A DNA stretch of 64,000 bases from CAVUEG01 sp963740525. GTDB lineage: Bacteria > Actinomycetota > Actinomycetes > Propionibacteriales > Nocardioidaceae. Location of the stretch: contig CAVUEG010000011.1 in assembly GCA_963740525.1 (NCBI GenBank), positions 124,001 to 188,000 of the forward strand, written 5' to 3'. Made by a program: the position numbers and the translations under genes. Positions 62,871-64,000 of this stretch are shown here, one piece after another; the first letter of the stretch is position 1; each line of letters starts with the position of its first letter. The notes beneath the pieces are model-generated. The model saw only the letters and a list, made by a program, of their open reading frames with translations, ran no database searches and was not told the DNA's origin.

Positions 62871-64000
62871 TCACGGGCCCAGGACCTGCTCGAGGTAGGG
62901 GTTGGCGAAGATGCGGTCGGGGTCGACCCGCTCGCGGGTCATGGCGAACTCGGCCCACCGGGGGTAGTCCGGCTCGAGGTCCGCCGCGGTCCGCGTGTGC
63001 ACCTTGCCCCAGTGGGCGCGTCCGCCGAAGTCGCGGAGCAGCCGTTCGATCTCGGAGAAGTACTCACGGTGGTCGGTGCGCGCGTTCACGTGGAACGCGA
63101 GGTACATCGAGTCGCGTCCGGTCGCCATCGACAGCGGGAGGTCGTCCGCCGGCGCGGTCCGCACCTCGACGGGGAAGCTGATGCGCCACCCTCGCGCTTC
63201 GATGAGCCGACGCGCTGCTGTGAGGGCCTCGAGTCCCACCTCGACGGGGACGGCGTACTCCATCTCGCGGAAGACCACCCGGCGCGGACTCACGAAGACC
63301 CGGTGTGCGACGTCGCAGTAGCTCCGGTCGCTCAGCCCGATCGTCAGGGCGCGGTTGATCCGCGGGACCAGGGACGGCGCACGGTTGCCCAGGGCGTTCG
63401 CCCAGCCGAAGGCGGTGTTGGCCATCAGGTCGTCGTCGAACCAGGCACGCACCCGACCCAGCGGACGGCGCTCGTCGAGGGTGCGGTCGTTGCACTTGGT
63501 CTGGACGAGGTCGGTGTGCGGGAACCAGTACATCTCGGCGTGGTGGTGAGCGGCCACCATGTCGTCCCATCCGGCGAGTGCGTCCGCCCACGTGGACGGC
63601 CGCTCCTCTGCCTGGAGGAGGAAGAGGGGCTCGACCGCGAACGTGACGGAGGTCAGGATGCCGACGGCGCCCAGCCCCAGGCGGGCTGCGTCGAACACGT
63701 CCGGGTGGGTCGTGGCGTCACATCGGAGCACCGACCCGTCGCCGATGACCAGCTCCAGCCCGACCACCTGCGCCGACAGCGAGGCACGTACCCCACCGGT
63801 GCCGTGGGTGCCCGTGGAGATCGCCCCGGCCAGCGTCTGCCTGTCGATGTCGCCCATGTTGTGCAGCGACAGACCGAGAGACTCGAGCGCGGCGTTGAGC
63901 TCGTGCAGCGGCGTGCCCGCCCGTGCGGTGACGGTCATCGCCTCGCGGTCGACCCCGATGATCCCGGTGAGCCGCCCGGGGTGCAGGAGCAGGCCGTCGG
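62871..64000 (-). CDS. FAD-linked aldonolactone oxidase (D-arabinono-1,4-lactone oxidase-like), N-terminus cut by window
   Basis: The frame is open to base 64000 on this strand, so the gene begins outside the window; ~376 residues are present. The visible start LLLHPGRLTGIIGVDREA leads into TVTARAGTPLHELN and GDIDRQTLAGAISTGTHGTG, the FAD-binding-4 motif. The C-terminal part has the aldonolactone-oxidase ALO domain ending in RIFANPYLEQVLG. Such enzymes oxidise sugar lactones or xylitol-type polyols with O2; the covalent-FAD His expected in the missing segment cannot be seen. Confidence 0.9.
   Translation of the reverse strand, partial: DGLLLHPGRLTGIIGVDREAMTVTARAGTPLHELNAALESLGLSLHNMGDIDRQTLAGAISTGTHGTGGVRASLSAQVVGLELVIGDGSVLRCDATTHPDVFDAARLGLGAVGILTSVTFAVEPLFLLQAEERPSTWADALAGWDDMVAAHHHAEMYWFPHTDLVQTKCNDRTLDERRPLGRVRAWFDDDLMANTAFGWANALGNRAPSLVPRINRALTIGLSDRSYCDVAHRVFVSPRRVVFREMEYAVPVEVGLEALTAARRLIEARGWRISFPVEVRTAPADDLPLSMATGRDSMYLAFHVNARTDHREYFSEIERLLRDFGGRAHWGKVHTRTAADLEPDYPRWAEFAMTRERVDPDRIFANPYLEQVLGP

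Overview
The window is GC-rich, with a strong G/C third-position bias and many GTG and TTG starts. It carries typical actinobacterial markers: SepH, a DUF7455 protein beside parE, a primary sigma factor with a Lys/Ala/Pro-rich N-terminus, DUF4192, DUF5998, DUF3068, and an LprG/P55-type lipoprotein-exporter pair. It looks like a chromosomal segment of an actinobacterium, plausibly Nocardioidaceae (Nocardioides-like); that family assignment is inference. I see no tRNA, rRNA, CRISPR array, insertion sequence or prophage.

Layout: (1) 1-13.4 kb is an envelope-glycan region: a condensation-like acyltransferase (cut by the window edge), a methyltransferase, a giant AftD-type arabinofuranosyltransferase translationally coupled to two more polytopic membrane proteins, a DUF2613 mini-protein, a GT4 glycosyltransferase, two further methyltransferases and a PorA/DUF3068 protein. 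(2) 13.4-21.5 kb holds a phosphotransferase, rpsA with a strong terminator, a secreted wall hydrolase with two catalytic regions, a GlxA-type regulator with a palindromic operator, coaE and a group-2 sigma factor. (3) 21.7-24.2 kb is the 5-oxoprolinase set pxpA, then a 390-bp structured gap, then pxpB and pxpC. (4) 24.2-31.2 kb has dinB, DUF4192, a glutamate-cysteine ligase-family enzyme, a universal stress protein, an FAD oxidoreductase and an HhH-GPD protein. (5) 31.2-39.4 kb has the primary sigma factor, an MFS-cNMP fusion, a secreted protein, an EamA transporter, DUF456, DUF7455 and parE. (6) 39.4-46.9 kb is a minus-strand block: a secreted protein and DUF4242 protein next to a large LuxR regulator, a beta-carbonic anhydrase, and a sucrase/ferredoxin-like protein overlapping the MFS-LprG pair. 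(7) 46.9-64 kb has parC, a GNAT/acyl-CoA synthetase fusion, DUF5998 plus a phosphodiesterase, a multicopper oxidase with a partner membrane protein, tdk, a DHA2 exporter with a rhodanese, a two-domain acyl-CoA reductase, sepH, a TRIC channel and the start-truncated end of an aldonolactone oxidase.

Five otherwise intact genes each carry one single-base frameshift (near 8.56, 9.86, 24.06, 27.34 and 31.69 kb). One of them is the essential primary sigma factor, so assembly indels are more likely than true gene decay. I list these genes as one CDS each and give the break point.

No completely new system is evident. The best leads are the envelope-glycan cluster with mycomembrane-like genes, the structured gap inside the pxp genes with a reverse-oriented terminator, the GlxA operator, the DUF4242/secreted protein/LuxR unit, and the multicopper oxidase/four-helix protein pair.
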